Shown: positions 49,373-59,735, counted from the stretch's first letter. The stretch: 64,000 nt of DNA from Lentzea fradiae (GCF_900100955.1 NZ_FNCC01000002.1:186001-250000), one strand, 5' to 3'. Notes: generated by a model from the sequence alone, not told the origin. Numbers and translations are program-made.

Positions 49373-50370
49373 CGCAAGCCTCCAGGTGGTGCTGTCGTGG
49401 TCCTGACGACGAGCGACGGGGTCAGCAGGTGGCGGACGGGCTCGGCGCGGTCGTCGCGAACCCGGTGCAGCAGAGCGGAAGCGGCCAGTCGTCCGAACTC
49501 GGCGCGCGGCTGGTCGACGGTGGTCAGCGAGACGTGCCGCAGCGCGGCCAGCGACGTGTTGTCGTAGCCGACGACGGAGATGTCCTCGGGGACACGAAGT
49601 CCGGCGTCCTCCAACGCCGAGATCGCGCCGACGGCGTTGAAGTCGTTGCAGGAGAAGATGGCTGTGGGCAAATCGTCCTCGGCGAGCAACCGGCGGATCG
49701 CCCGCGCCCCGGCCACGTCGGTGTACTCGGATGTCACGACCTGCGGGGCCAGCCCGTGCGACTCCATGGCGGCGACGTAGCCGCGACGGCGTGGCCCGGC
49801 CTGTGAGCCCTCGCCGCCGTCGAGGTGCGCGATTCGACTGTGTCCCAACGAGACCAAGTGCTCGACGGCCAGTCGTGCGCCCACCTCGCCGTCGTCGTTC
49901 ACGGTGTCCACAGTGGATATACGAGACGATCGGGCCACGAGGACCACGGGAAGCTGGTCGGCGGCCTTGCCGATGGATGTCGCGGGCACGACGGGCGACA
50001 GCAGGATCAGCCCGGCGGGACGGAAGGACAGCAGGGACTCCAGCGCACGGCGTTCGCGTGCGGGTGAGCGGCCACCGGTGTTGATGATCAGCTCGAACCC
50101 CTGCTGGTGCGCGACCTCGTCGATGCCGTCGACGACCTCCGCGAAGAACGAGTTGTGCAGGTCGGACACCATCACGCCGAGCACGGTGGACGTGCGCGAG
50201 GCCAGGGAGCGCGCCATCGCGTGCGGCGAGTAGCCCAGTTCCTCCGCGGCCTTCAGGACGGCGCTGCGTCGCTGCTCGCTCACCTTGGGTGACCCGCGCA
50301 TCACCAGTGAGACGAGGGCGCGGGACACGCCCGCGCGCAGCGCGACGTCCTCCATCGTCGGCCTGACCAT
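49369..50370 (-). CDS. LacI-family repressor of the inositol regulon
   Basis: 333 residues from ATG 50370. The N-terminal LacI headpiece is clear: TMEDVALRAGVSRALVSLVMRGSPKVSEQRRSAVLKAAEELGY, followed by the hinge PHAMARSLAS and a periplasmic-binding-like core (VMVSDLHNSFFAEVVDGID, DDLPTAIFSCNDFNAVGA, VVGYDNTSLAALRHVSLTTV). It is encoded together with mmsA and diverges from iolG over two near-identical 14-bp palindromes at 50420-50450, which are very likely its operators. The inducer is probably an inositol or a pathway intermediate. Confidence 0.9.
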   Translation of the reverse strand: MVRPTMEDVALRAGVSRALVSLVMRGSPKVSEQRRSAVLKAAEELGYSPHAMARSLASRTSTVLGVMVSDLHNSFFAEVVDGIDEVAHQQGFELIINTGGRSPARERRALESLLSFRPAGLILLSPVVPATSIGKAADQLPVVLVARSSRISTVDTVNDDGEVGARLAVEHLVSLGHSRIAHLDGGEGSQAGPRRRGYVAAMESHGLAPQVVTSEYTDVAGARAIRRLLAEDDLPTAIFSCNDFNAVGAISALEDAGLRVPEDISVVGYDNTSLAALRHVSLTTVDQPRAEFGRLAASALLHRVRDDRAEPVRHLLTPSLVVRTTTAPPGGLR

Positions 50371-50419
50371 CTCCGAACCCACCTGCCCTCTTGACACCTG
50401 TGTGGCGCAAGTTACAGGG

Positions 50420-50450
50420 TTAGAGCGCTCCAACCAATAGAGCGCTCTAA
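50420..50450. promoter_or_regulatory. Twin LacI-type operator between repressor gene and iolG
   Basis: Two 14-bp palindromes, TTAGAGCGCTCCAA (50420-50433) and ATAGAGCGCTCTAA (50437-50450), with centres 17 bases apart. The AGAGCGCTCT core with a central CG is the typical LacI/GalR-family form. They lie 49 bases before the repressor start and 32 bases before iolG. Confidence 0.8.
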
Positions 50451-50482
50451 CACATCACAGCCACGAACAGGGGAAACCTGCG

Positions 50483-51478
50483 ATGCGGATCGGAGTAGCG
50501 GGTGTCGGCCGGATCGGCACCATGCATGCGACCAACCTCGCCGGGCTCGACCGCGTCGACGAGGTCCTCCTCTTCGACCCGGTGCCCGGTCGTGCCGCGC
50601 AGGCGTCGGCCGGGCTTCCCGGGACCAAGGCGGTGGACGACCTGGACGTGCTGCTGGGCAGCGTCGACGGCGTGCTGCTCGCCACCCCGACGGATACGCA
50701 CCCGCAGATGCTGCGCGCCGCGATCGGGCGGGGTGTGCCGACGCTGTGCGAGAAGCCGATCGCGAGCGACGTCGACGAGATGGCGGCGCTGGTCGCGGAC
50801 GTCGAGAAGTCCGGCGTCGAGGTGCTGGTGGGCTTCCAGCGCCGGTTCGACCCGGCGATCCACGAGCTGAACCGCCGCATCCGCGCGGGCGAGGTCGGCG
50901 ACATCTACCTGGTCAGGGCCATCGGCAACGACGCGAACCCGCCGGACTTCTCCTACCTGCCCGGCTCCGGCGGCATCTTCCGCGACCTGCTGATCCACGA
51001 CCTCGACTGCGTGCCGTGGCTCGTCGGCGAACCGGTCGTGGAGGTCTACGCGAGCGGGTCCGTGCTGGTGCACCAGGCGTTCGCGGACGCCGACGACGTG
51101 GACAACGCCGTGGTGGTGCTGAAGTTCGCGGGCGGCGCGCACGCCACGCTGGCCGGCGGGCGGCACGACCCGGTCGGCTACGACCACCGCATCGAGGTGC
51201 TGGGCAGCAAGGACTCGCTGGCCGCCGGTGTCGACCCGCGCACGCCGCTCACCTCGCTCGAACCCGGCGGGCACGTGGCAGGCGAGGACGCCTACCCCGG
51301 TTTCCCGGAGCGCTTCCACCGCGCGTACGTGAACGAGATGAACCTGTTCACGCAGGTCATCAGGGGAGAGGTCGCGAATCCCTCGCCGGCGCGAGAGAGT
51401 TTGATCAGCCTCCGGCTGGCCGTCGCGTGCGAGAGGTCGCGGCGCAGCGGCAAGCCGGTGAACATCGAGGGGAACTAG
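50483..51478 (+). CDS. iolG: myo-Inositol 2-dehydrogenase
   Basis: 331-residue NAD-dependent oxidoreductase of the Gfo/Idh/MocA family, first enzyme of inositol catabolism (myo-inositol to scyllo-inosose). The Rossmann loop is GVAGVGRIGTMHATNL. The catalytic Lys is in LCEKPIAS, and the Asp/His pair in GGIFRDLLIHDLDC. A GGGGAAA ribosome site precedes the ATG. It is the first gene of a nine-gene operon directly under the twin operator. Confidence 0.92.
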   Translation: MRIGVAGVGRIGTMHATNLAGLDRVDEVLLFDPVPGRAAQASAGLPGTKAVDDLDVLLGSVDGVLLATPTDTHPQMLRAAIGRGVPTLCEKPIASDVDEMAALVADVEKSGVEVLVGFQRRFDPAIHELNRRIRAGEVGDIYLVRAIGNDANPPDFSYLPGSGGIFRDLLIHDLDCVPWLVGEPVVEVYASGSVLVHQAFADADDVDNAVVVLKFAGGAHATLAGGRHDPVGYDHRIEVLGSKDSLAAGVDPRTPLTSLEPGGHVAGEDAYPGFPERFHRAYVNEMNLFTQVIRGEVANPSPARESLISLRLAVACERSRRSGKPVNIEGN

Positions 51479-51480
51479 GC

Positions 51481-52341
51481 ATGGCGAAGATCGCGGGAGC
51501 TCCGATCTCGTGGGGTGTGTGCGAGGTCCCCGGCTGGGGTGACGTCCTGCCGCCGGAGACGGTGCTGAGCGAGATGCGCGAGCTCGGCCTGGCCGCCACC
51601 GAACTGGGTCCGCCCGACTACCTGCCCGCCGACCCCGGTGCGTTGAAGGCGTTGCTGAGCGGCCACGACCTCACGCTGGTCGGTGGCTTCCTCGCGGTGA
51701 CCTTGCACACGGACGTCCAGTCCACCTTGGACGAGGCCGACCGCGTGGCCGGGATCCTGAAGGCCGGTGGCGCCGAGGTGCTCGTGCTCGCCGCCGCCAC
51801 CGGGCTCGACGGCTACGACGACAGGCCACAGCTGACGGACGACGAGTGGACCACGCTCGTCACCACCTGCGCGAAGATCCGCGAGATCGCCGCGAGGCAC
51901 GGACTGCGGACCGTGCTGCACCCGCACGTGGGCACCCACGTCGAACGGGAGGCCGAGGTCGAACGGTTCCTCGTGGACTCCGACCTCCAGCTCTGCCTGG
52001 ACACCGGTCACCTGCTCATCGGTGGCACGGACCCGGTCGAGCTGGCGCGCCGCCACCCGGACCGCATCGGCCACGTGCACCTCAAGGACGTGCGCGCCGA
52101 GATCGCGGCGAAGGTGCGCGGCGGCGAGCTCTCGTACACCGACGCGGTGGGGCAGGGCATCTACGTGCCGCTGGGGGACGGCGACGTGGACGTGGAAGCA
52201 CTGGTGCGGCTCGTGCAGGATGCGGGTTACACCGGATGGTTCGTCCTGGAGCAGGACACACAGCTCAAGGACGGGGGTTCTGTGGACAAGCCACTGAAGG
52301 ACACCTCGCGCAGCCTCGCGCACCTCGGAAAGATCCTCTGA
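51481..52341 (+). CDS. iolE: Inosose dehydratase-type TIM-barrel protein
   Basis: 286-residue sugar-isomerase/epimerase-fold protein starting two bases after iolG. The family start GAPISWGVCEVPGWG, then LAATELGPPDYLP, and metal/active-site pieces TVLHPHVGTHVE, LCLDTGHLLIGG, IGHVHLKDV and FVLEQDTQLKD are seen. IolE dehydrates scyllo-inosose to 3D-trihydroxycyclohexanedione. The related IolH has a similar sequence, so the exact role is taken from completeness of the pathway. Confidence 0.85.
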   Translation: MAKIAGAPISWGVCEVPGWGDVLPPETVLSEMRELGLAATELGPPDYLPADPGALKALLSGHDLTLVGGFLAVTLHTDVQSTLDEADRVAGILKAGGAEVLVLAAATGLDGYDDRPQLTDDEWTTLVTTCAKIREIAARHGLRTVLHPHVGTHVEREAEVERFLVDSDLQLCLDTGHLLIGGTDPVELARRHPDRIGHVHLKDVRAEIAAKVRGGELSYTDAVGQGIYVPLGDGDVDVEALVRLVQDAGYTGWFVLEQDTQLKDGGSVDKPLKDTSRSLAHLGKIL

Positions 52342-52355
52342 AGGGACTGGAGACG

Positions 52356-53339
52356 ATGAAGTCTCGCTTGGTCATCCGTGCGGGCGCCCTGCTCGCGGGT
52401 GCAGCTCTACTCGCCGCCTGCAGCGGTCCCACGGGAACGAGCTCGGAGAACACGAACGCCGACAGCGCACCGGCGAGCGGAGACCTGAAGGTCGCCGTGA
52501 TCACGCACGGCACGGCGGGCGACGCGTTCTGGAGCGTGGTGAAGGTCGGCGCGGAGGACGCGGGCAAGCAGCTCGGCGTCGGCGTCACGTACAACTCCGA
52601 CGGCGACCCCGGCGCCCAGGCCAAGCTGATCGACAACGCCGTGTCGCAGAAGGTCGGCGGCATCGTGGTGTCGATGGCGAACCCCGAGGCGCTCAAGACC
52701 TCGGTCGAGAACGCCGTGAAGGCGGGCATCCCGGTCATCAGCATCAACTCCGGCGGCGCGAAGAGCGCGGAGTTCGGCGCGATGGCGCACGTCGGCCAGG
52801 AGGAGTCGATCGCGGGTGAGGAGGCCGGCAAGAAGCTCAAGGCCGCCGGCAAGACCAAGCTGCTCTGCGTGATCCACGAGGCGGGCAACTCCGGTCTCAA
52901 CGAGCGCTGCGACGGTGCCCGCACCGGCTTCGGCTCCGCCGTCGAGAACCTCCAGGTCGACATCTCGAACCCGACCGACATCGAGGCCCGCATCAAGGCC
53001 AAGCTGCAGTCCGACACCGCCGTCGACGGCGTGCTGGCGCTGAACCCGCAGGTCGCCGTCAACGCGGCCGCCGCCGTCAAGGGCGCGGGCTCCAAGGCGC
53101 AGGTCGCGACGTTCGACCTGAACGCGGACGTGGTCGACGCGATCAAGTCCGGCGAGGTGCTCTTCGCCGTCGACCAGCAGCAGTACCAGCAGGGCTACCT
53201 GCCGGTCGTGATGCTGAAGCTGTTCACCGACAACGCCAACACGCTCGGTGGCGGCAAGCCCGTCCTCACCGGTCCCGGCTTCGTCGACAAGTCCAACGTG
53301 GACAAGGTCGCGGAGTACGCCAAGAACGGCAAGAGGTAG
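52356..53339 (+). CDS. Sugar/inositol ABC transporter substrate-binding lipoprotein
   Basis: 327 residues from ATG 52356. The lipoprotein signal ends at LLAACSGPT. The mature part is a periplasmic-binding protein type 1 fold of the ribose/inositol group: [61 protein letters not shown] and [14 protein letters not shown]. It should deliver inositol, or a related cyclitol, to the permease encoded next. Confidence 0.9.
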   Translation: MKSRLVIRAGALLAGAALLAACSGPTGTSSENTNADSAPASGDLKVAVITHGTAGDAFWSVVKVGAEDAGKQLGVGVTYNSDGDPGAQAKLIDNAVSQKVGGIVVSMANPEALKTSVENAVKAGIPVISINSGGAKSAEFGAMAHVGQEESIAGEEAGKKLKAAGKTKLLCVIHEAGNSGLNERCDGARTGFGSAVENLQVDISNPTDIEARIKAKLQSDTAVDGVLALNPQVAVNAAAAVKGAGSKAQVATFDLNADVVDAIKSGEVLFAVDQQQYQQGYLPVVMLKLFTDNANTLGGGKPVLTGPGFVDKSNVDKVAEYAKNGKR

Positions 53340-53353
53340 GGGAAAGCGGGGAG

Positions 53354-54403
53354 ATGATCGTGACAGCCACAGCTCCACCGGCTGCCGACGAACGGCTGGG
53401 CAGGCCGAAGCCGATGGACCAGCTGGTCAAGCGGCCGGAGATCGGCGCCATGCTCGGCGCGCTGCTCGTGTTCCTGTTCTTCTCGGTGACCACCGAGCAG
53501 TTCCTGAGCACGGGCGGAGCGGCGACGTGGCTGGACGACGCCTCGATGCTCGGCATCATGGCGGTCGCGGTGGCGATGCTCATGATCGGCGGCGAGTTCG
53601 ACCTGTCCGCCGGTGTCATGACGGCGTCCACCGCGCTCGTCACGGCCCTCCTCGCGACGCGGCTGGGCCTCAACGTCTGGCTCGCGCTGCTGGTGTCGCT
53701 GGTCTTCGCGCTGGCGGTGGGGGCGTGGAACGGCTGGCTCGTGATGCGCACGGGCCTGCCGAGCTTCATCGTCACGCTCGGCACCTTCCTCGCGTTGCAG
53801 GGCCTCAACCTCGGCGTGACGCGCCTGGTCACCGGCAGCGTGCAGGTGTCGGGCATGCGCTCGGCCGACGGGTACGAGTCGGCCGGGTTCCTGTTCGCCT
53901 CGACGTTCCAGATCGGCGGCACGAGCTTCTACGTGTCGATCATCTGGTGGCTGCTGTTCACCGTGGTGGCCTCGACGGTGCTGCTGCGCACCCGCTTCGG
54001 CAACTGGATCTTCGCGATCGGCGGTGCGGCGCAGAGCTCGCGCGCGGTCGGCGTGCCGGTCGTGCGGTCGAAGATCCTGCTGTTCATGACGACCGCGTTC
54101 GCCGCGTGGCTGGTCGGGTCGATCAACATCCTGCGGTACGCGAGCGTGCAGGCGAACCAGGGCATCGGCCTGGAGTTCCAGTACATCATCGCGGCGGTGA
54201 TCGGCGGCTGCCTGCTCACCGGCGGGTTCGGCTCCGCAGTCGGCGCGGCGATCGGCGCGCTCATCTTCGGCATGGCCCGGCAGGGCATCGTCTACGCGGG
54301 CTGGAACAGCGACTGGTTCCAGCTGTTCCTCGGCGTGATGCTGCTGGCCGCCGTGCTGGTGAACAACATGCTGCGGCGCCGGGCGGAAAGGGTGAAGCGA
54401 TGA
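53354..54403 (+). CDS. Inositol-type ABC transporter permease
   Basis: 349 residues with about ten membrane helices, of the RbsC/IatP permease family. Typical pieces are [41 protein letters not shown], and the C-terminal [29 protein letters not shown]. It follows the binding protein by 14 bases and overlaps the ATPase gene by four. Substrate is inferred from the operon. Confidence 0.9.
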   Translation: MIVTATAPPAADERLGRPKPMDQLVKRPEIGAMLGALLVFLFFSVTTEQFLSTGGAATWLDDASMLGIMAVAVAMLMIGGEFDLSAGVMTASTALVTALLATRLGLNVWLALLVSLVFALAVGAWNGWLVMRTGLPSFIVTLGTFLALQGLNLGVTRLVTGSVQVSGMRSADGYESAGFLFASTFQIGGTSFYVSIIWWLLFTVVASTVLLRTRFGNWIFAIGGAAQSSRAVGVPVVRSKILLFMTTAFAAWLVGSINILRYASVQANQGIGLEFQYIIAAVIGGCLLTGGFGSAVGAAIGALIFGMARQGIVYAGWNSDWFQLFLGVMLLAAVLVNNMLRRRAERVKR

Positions 54404-55170
54404 CCCCGCTCATCGAGGTCGAGGACATCGGCAAGACCTACGGCAGCGTCATCGCGCTGAGCGACGTGTCCACCGTGGTCAACGCGGGTGAGGTCACCTG
54501 CGTGCTCGGCGACAACGGCGCGGGCAAGTCGACGCTGATCAAGATCCTCGCGGGCGTGCACCAGCACGACAGGGGCACGTTCCGGGTCGACGGCGAGGAG
54601 GTCACGTTCTCCTCTCCGCGCGACGCCCTGGACCGCGGCATCGCGACGGTCTACCAGGACCTCGCGGTCGTGCCGCTGATGTCGGTGTGGCGCAACTTCT
54701 TCCTCGGCTCCGAGCCGACGACAAGGTTCGGCTTCCTGGATCGGAAGAAGGGCCGCGAGATCACTCGGAAGGCGTTGTCCGACATGGGCATCGACCTGCG
54801 GGACGTGGAACAGCCGGTCGGCACGCTGTCCGGCGGCGAACGGCAGTGCGTCGCCATCGCCCGCGCCGTCCACTTCGGTGCCAAGGTGCTGATCCTCGAC
54901 GAACCGACGGCGGCGCTCGGCGTGAAGCAGGCCGGTGTGGTGCTGAAGTACGTGGCCCAGGCGCGTGATCGCGGCCTCGGCGTCGTGCTGATCACCCACA
55001 ACCCGCACCACGCCTACCCGGTCGGCAACCGGTTCCTGCTGCTCAAGCGCGGCCGTGCGCTGGGCAGCTACGAGAAGGACGAGATCGACATCGGCGAGCT
55101 GACCCGGCAGATGGCGGGCGGTGCCGAGCTGGAGGCCCTGGAGCACGAGCTGCGGGGTGTCGAGGCGTGA
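54400..55170 (+). CDS. Inositol-type ABC transporter ATPase (single nucleotide-binding domain)
   Basis: 256 residues. Walker A is [12 protein letters not shown] (about residues 37-48), the signature is [16 protein letters not shown], Walker B is [11 protein letters not shown], and the switch histidine is in LITHNPHHA. The signature motif is followed by the short FrcA-type C-terminus. Most RbsC-type permeases work with a duplicated, ~500-residue ATPase; this one is a single domain and would act as a homodimer. Confidence 0.9.
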   Translation: MTPLIEVEDIGKTYGSVIALSDVSTVVNAGEVTCVLGDNGAGKSTLIKILAGVHQHDRGTFRVDGEEVTFSSPRDALDRGIATVYQDLAVVPLMSVWRNFFLGSEPTTRFGFLDRKKGREITRKALSDMGIDLRDVEQPVGTLSGGERQCVAIARAVHFGAKVLILDEPTAALGVKQAGVVLKYVAQARDRGLGVVLITHNPHHAYPVGNRFLLLKRGRALGSYEKDEIDIGELTRQMAGGAELEALEHELRGVEA

Positions 55171-56099
55171 CAGCGCTGGAGGTGCTGACCGTCGGGCGGG
55201 TCGGTGTCGACCTCTACCCGGAGCAGTCCGGGGTGCCGCTCTCCCAGGTCGGCACGTTCGCCAAGTCGCTCGGCGGCACCGCGACCAACGTCGCGGTCGC
55301 CGCCGCCCGGCTCGGCCGCCGCACGGGCGTGCTCACCAAGGTCGGGCCGGACGGGTTCGGCACGTACGTCCGCGAGGCGCTGGAGGGCTTCGGGGTGTCG
55401 GCGGAGCACGTCGGCACGTCGCCGGACCTGCTGACGCCGGTGGTGTTCTGCGAGCTGAACCCGCCCGCCGACCCGCCGCTGCTGTTCTACCGGCTGCCGG
55501 TCGCGCCGGACCTCACGCTCGGCGAGGACGACGTGCCGTGGTCGCTCGTGCGGGACGTCCCCCTGCTGTGGGTGACGGGAACCGGGGTGTCCGCCGAGCC
55601 CGCGCGGGGCACCCAGCGGATGATGCTGGGAAGCCGCGCCCGCGACGGGCACACCGTGCTGGACCTCGACTACCGGCCCATGTTCTGGCCGGACGTCAAG
55701 ACCGCGCGTGCCGAGATCAGCTGGATGCTCGACTACGTCACGGTCGCCGTGGGCAACCGGACGGAGTGCGAGATCGCGGTCGGCACGTCCGACCCGGACG
55801 AGGCCGCCGACCGGCTGCTGGCGCGCGGGATCTCGCTGGCACTGGTCAAGAAGGGCGCGGACGGCGTGCTCGTGGCCACGCCGGAAGACCGCTGGACCGT
55901 CGAGCCGAACCCCGTCGAGGTCGTCTGCGGCCTGGGCGCGGGTGACGCGTTCGGCGGGGCGGTGGCGCACGGCCTGCTGGCCGGCTGGGACCCGGTGAAG
56001 ATCGCCCGGTACGCGAACGCGGCGGGCGCGATCGTGGCGTCCCGGCTCGCCTGCGCGGACGCGATGCCGAGCCTGAGCGAGATCGAGGACGTGCTGTGA
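55167..56099 (+). CDS. iolC: 5-Dehydro-2-deoxygluconokinase
   Basis: 310-residue PfkB-family kinase that phosphorylates 5-dehydro-2-deoxygluconate. N-terminal [20 protein letters not shown] and [20 protein letters not shown] are characteristic of IolC. The C-terminal PfkB signature with catalytic Asp is [21 protein letters not shown]. Four-base overlaps join it to the ATPase and the aldolase-like gene. Confidence 0.9.
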   Translation: MTALEVLTVGRVGVDLYPEQSGVPLSQVGTFAKSLGGTATNVAVAAARLGRRTGVLTKVGPDGFGTYVREALEGFGVSAEHVGTSPDLLTPVVFCELNPPADPPLLFYRLPVAPDLTLGEDDVPWSLVRDVPLLWVTGTGVSAEPARGTQRMMLGSRARDGHTVLDLDYRPMFWPDVKTARAEISWMLDYVTVAVGNRTECEIAVGTSDPDEAADRLLARGISLALVKKGADGVLVATPEDRWTVEPNPVEVVCGLGAGDAFGGAVAHGLLAGWDPVKIARYANAAGAIVASRLACADAMPSLSEIEDVL

Positions 56100-57001
56100 T
56101 CACTGACGGGCAGTGGCGGGAACTGCTGTGGCGGCGCGCGGAGGACCCCGGCTCGATCAGACGGGCCTACCAGTCGCGCAAACGCCGCCACTCGTTGCTC
56201 AACGGCAAGTCCACGCTGTTCCTGGTGGCGGCGGACCACCCGGCGCGCGGTGCGCTCGGCGTCGGCGGCGACTCGCTGGCGATGGCCGACCGGCGGCAGC
56301 TGCTGTCCCGGTTGCTGACGGCGCTGGCGAACCCCGACGTCGACGGAGTGCTGGGCACGCCGGACGTGATCGAGGACCTGCTGCTGCTCGACGGCCTGAA
56401 CGAACGCGTGGTCATCGGGTCGATGAACCGCGGCGGCCTGGCCGGTGCGGACTGGGAGATCGACGACAGGTTCACCGCCTACGACGCCGCGTCCATCGCG
56501 ACGTTCGGGCTCGACGGTGGCAAGATGCTGCTGCGCCTGGACGACTCGGACCCCGGCACGATCCCGACGCTGGAGGGCTGCGCCCGAGCCGTCACGGAGC
56601 TGGCCGAGCACGGCCTGATGGCGATGGTGGAACCGCTGCCCTACCAGCGCGACGACGACGGCAAGCTGATGTTGCAGAAGGACTCCGCGGCGCTGTCACG
56701 GGCGTCGGCCGTCGCGGCGGGCCTGGGGTCGACGTCGGCCTACACCTGGCTGAAGCTGCCCGCCCCCGACGAACCCGAGGTCGTGCTGGACACGACCGCG
56801 CTGCCCGCCTTGGTGCTCGGCGGCGTCCCGTCGGAACGGCCGCAGGACGACCTGGAGTCGTGGGGCAGGTCCCTGCGCCACCCGACCGTGCGCGGCCTGG
56901 TCGTCGGCCGTGCCCTGCTCTACCCGCCGGACGGCGACGTCGCCGCCGCCGTGGCCGCCGCAGCCGAAGTCCTCCGTGCCGCGAAGGGGATCCGGGAATG
57001 A
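56096..57001 (+). CDS. Cgl0159-family (beta/alpha)8 protein, probable 6-phospho-5-dehydro-2-deoxygluconate aldolase
   Basis: 301 residues from GTG 56096. The family is found in actinobacterial inositol clusters next to iolC. Recognisable are RRHSLLNGKSTLFLVAADHPARGALG, LLDGLNERVVIGSMNRGG, FGLDGGKMLLRLDDSDPGT and KLPAPDEPEVVLDTTALPALVLGG; the lysines in GGKMLLR and WLKLPAP could form a Schiff base. No other iolJ-type aldolase is present in the operon, so it likely performs the cleavage to DHAP and malonate semialdehyde. This role is inferred. Confidence 0.75.
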   Translation: MITDGQWRELLWRRAEDPGSIRRAYQSRKRRHSLLNGKSTLFLVAADHPARGALGVGGDSLAMADRRQLLSRLLTALANPDVDGVLGTPDVIEDLLLLDGLNERVVIGSMNRGGLAGADWEIDDRFTAYDAASIATFGLDGGKMLLRLDDSDPGTIPTLEGCARAVTELAEHGLMAMVEPLPYQRDDDGKLMLQKDSAALSRASAVAAGLGSTSAYTWLKLPAPDEPEVVLDTTALPALVLGGVPSERPQDDLESWGRSLRHPTVRGLVVGRALLYPPDGDVAAAVAAAAEVLRAAKGIRE

Positions 57002-57885
57002 CCCTGCACCGTCCACACGGGACGCTTTCGACCGCTTCCGACGTCGTGTTCCTGACACCGCGCGACGCGCGCTGGACCTACACGGGCCTGCGCGTGCTGA
57101 AGATCGAGGCCGGTGGCACGCGCACGGTCGAGACGGGCCAGTTCGAGGCGTTCGTGCTGCCGCTCGCCGGTTCGCTGGTGGTCGAGGTCGACGGTGAGCG
57201 GTTCGAGCTGCAAGGCCGCGAGTCGGTGTTCACCCGCGTCACGGACTTCGCGTACGTGCCACGGGACGCGGTGGTCACGCTGTCCTCTGTGGACGGATGC
57301 GAGATCGCGTTGCCGATGGCGCGCTGCACGAAACGCCTGGCGCCCAAGTACGGACCGGCCGACGGAGTTCCCGTCGAGGTGCGCGGCTCCGGCAACGCGA
57401 CCAGGCAGGTCACGAACTTCGGCGTGCCGGGCGTCTGGGACCACGCCGACAAGCTCAACGCGTGCGAGCTGATCACCCCGGACGGCAACTGGTCCTCGTA
57501 CCCGCCGCACAAGCACGACGCGTCCGAGCCGTGCGAGGTCGAGAACGAGGAGATCTACTACTTCCGCATCGCCGGCCGCGACGGGGTGACGCCGTCGCGC
57601 ACCGGGTTCGGGTTCCACCGCACGTACACCGACGACGGCACGATCGACGAGGACGTGACCGTGCGGGACGGCGACGTGTTCCTCATCCCCCGCGGCTACC
57701 ACGGCCCGTGCGTCGCGGCGCCGGGCTATCCCATGTACTACCTCAACGTTCTGGCCGGTCCTGGCTCGGAGCGTTCGATGGCGTTCTGCGACGACCCGGC
57801 GCACACCTGGGTCCGCGACAGCTGGGCGGCGCAGGAGCTGGACCCGCGCTGCCCCGTCACGACGGCAGAGGGGCGGGTCAAGTGA
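56998..57885 (+). CDS. iolB: 5-Deoxy-glucuronate isomerase
   Basis: 295-residue bicupin that isomerises 5-deoxy-glucuronate to 5-dehydro-2-deoxygluconate. Signature pieces are WSSYPPHKHDASEPCEVENEE (metal histidines and glutamate), YYFRIAGRDG and GFGFHRTYTDDG, then VFLIPRGYHGPCVAAPGYPMYYLN. Overlaps of four bases on both sides. Confidence 0.92.
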   Translation: MTLHRPHGTLSTASDVVFLTPRDARWTYTGLRVLKIEAGGTRTVETGQFEAFVLPLAGSLVVEVDGERFELQGRESVFTRVTDFAYVPRDAVVTLSSVDGCEIALPMARCTKRLAPKYGPADGVPVEVRGSGNATRQVTNFGVPGVWDHADKLNACELITPDGNWSSYPPHKHDASEPCEVENEEIYYFRIAGRDGVTPSRTGFGFHRTYTDDGTIDEDVTVRDGDVFLIPRGYHGPCVAAPGYPMYYLNVLAGPGSERSMAFCDDPAHTWVRDSWAAQELDPRCPVTTAEGRVK

Positions 57886-59735
57886 AGCTCACGACCTCGC
57901 AGGCGCTGGTCCGCTGGATCCTGGCCCAGCGCACCGAGCTCTTCGACGGCACGCACGCGCCGCTGTTCCCCGGCGTGTTCGCGATCTTCGGGCACGGCAA
58001 CGTGCTCGGTCTCGGCAACGCCCTGGAGGAGGTCCGCGACCGCCTGCCGGTGTGGCGCGGCCAGAACGAGCAGGGCATGGCGCTGGCCGCCGTCGGCATC
58101 GGCAAGGCCACGCACCGCCGCCAGGTCGGCGTCGCCACGTCGTCGATCGGCCCCGGCGCGCTGAACATGGTCACCGCCGCCGGGGTGGCCCACGCGAACC
58201 GCCTGCCGCTGCTCCTGCTGCCGGGCGACACGTTCACCGGCCGCGCGCCGGACCCCGTGCTGCAACAGGTCGAGCACTTCCACGACCCGACCGCGACGGT
58301 GAACGACGCGTTCCGCGCGGTCAGCCGCTACTTCGACCGCGTGACCCGCCCCGAGCAGCTGCTCTCGACGCTCCCGCAGGTCGCGCGGGTGCTCACCGAC
58401 CCGGCGGACTGCGGTCCCGTCACCCTGGCGCTGCCGCAGGACGTGCAGGCCGAGTCGTACGACTTCCCCGAGTCGCTGTTCCGCGAGGTCGTCCACCGCC
58501 CGCTGCGCCCGCGCCCGGACGTGCGCGCGCTCGCCGAGGCCGCCGAGACGATCCGCGCCGCCTCCCGCCCGCTGCTCGTGCTGGGCGGCGGCGTCCGCTA
58601 CTCCGGTGCCGCCGGCCGGGCCCTGCGCTTCGCCGAGCAGCACGGCCTCCCGGTCGTCGAGACCACCGCGGGCCGCACGCTGGTCCCGCACGGGCACCCG
58701 CTGCACGCGGGCCCGCTGGGCATCACCGGCTCCACCTCGGCGAACGTCCTCGCGGCGGAGGCCGACGTGGTGATCGCGGCGGGAACGAGGCTGCAGGACT
58801 TCACCACGGCCTCCTGGACCGTGTTCTCCCCGGACGTGCGCCTGGTGTCGCTGAACGCGGCCCGGTTCGACGCCGTGAAGCACGGCTCGTCCGCCCTGGT
58901 CGCCGACGCCGACGAGGGCCTGCGCGAGCTGACCGACGTCCTGGGCGCCTGGCGGGCCCCGGCTTCGTGGACGGCACGGGCCGAGACCGAGCGCACGAAG
59001 TGGGACGCGCACATCACGTCGTTGCGGGCGCCTTCCTCGGGTCTCCCGACGTACGCGCAGGTCGTGGGCGTGGTGAACGACGTCAGCGGTCCGGCCGACT
59101 ACGTCATGACCGCGTCCGGCGGCCTGCCCGGCGAGCTGATCGGCGGCTGGCGCGCCACCGGCGTGTCCACGATGGACGTCGAGTACGGCTTCTCCTGCAT
59201 GGGCTACGAGCTGGCCGGGGCCTGGGGCGCCGCCATCGCGCACCGGGAGGGCGTCGTGACGACGCTGCTCGGCGACGGCTCGTACCTGATGCTGAACTCC
59301 GAGCTCTTCTCCGCCGCGTTCGCGGGCCACGGCTTCGTCGCGGTCGTCTGCGACAACGACGGCTACGCCGTGATCCACCGCCTGCAGACCGGCCAGGGCG
59401 GCGCGGGCTTCAACAACCTCTACCCGGACTGCGCGACGAGCCACGCCGAACCCCCGCGCACCGACTTCGCGGCCCACGCGGCGGCGCTGGGCTGCGCGGT
59501 CTTCCCCGCCGACTCGCTGGGCGACCTGGAGGGCGCGTACCGCAAGGCCCGCGAGGCCGCGGTGGCGGAGCGGCGCCCGGCCGTGGTCGTGGTCCGCACG
59601 CACCCGTCGGCGTGGACGGAGGCCGGGGCGTGGTGGGAGGTCGGCGTGCCGGAGGTGTCGCACCGGCAGGAGATCGCGTCGGCCAGGGACGAGGTCCTGG
59701 AGGGCAAGGCCCGGCAGGTCCGCTATCTGGGCTGA
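57882..59735 (+). CDS. iolD: 3D-(3,5/4)-trihydroxycyclohexane-1,2-dione acylhydrolase
   Basis: 617-residue thiamine-diphosphate enzyme that opens the cyclohexanedione ring. The N-terminal PYR domain has FAIFGHGNVLGLGNALEE and WRGQNEQGMALAAVG with the cofactor glutamate. The C-terminal ThDP motif is the GDGSYLMLNSELFSAAF...NDGYAVI stretch. It is the last gene of the operon and completes the route from myo-inositol to DHAP and acetyl-CoA together with mmsA. Confidence 0.92.
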   Translation: MKLTTSQALVRWILAQRTELFDGTHAPLFPGVFAIFGHGNVLGLGNALEEVRDRLPVWRGQNEQGMALAAVGIGKATHRRQVGVATSSIGPGALNMVTAAGVAHANRLPLLLLPGDTFTGRAPDPVLQQVEHFHDPTATVNDAFRAVSRYFDRVTRPEQLLSTLPQVARVLTDPADCGPVTLALPQDVQAESYDFPESLFREVVHRPLRPRPDVRALAEAAETIRAASRPLLVLGGGVRYSGAAGRALRFAEQHGLPVVETTAGRTLVPHGHPLHAGPLGITGSTSANVLAAEADVVIAAGTRLQDFTTASWTVFSPDVRLVSLNAARFDAVKHGSSALVADADEGLRELTDVLGAWRAPASWTARAETERTKWDAHITSLRAPSSGLPTYAQVVGVVNDVSGPADYVMTASGGLPGELIGGWRATGVSTMDVEYGFSCMGYELAGAWGAAIAHREGVVTTLLGDGSYLMLNSELFSAAFAGHGFVAVVCDNDGYAVIHRLQTGQGGAGFNNLYPDCATSHAEPPRTDFAAHAAALGCAVFPADSLGDLEGAYRKAREAAVAERRPAVVVVRTHPSAWTEAGAWWEVGVPEVSHRQEIASARDEVLEGKARQVRYLG

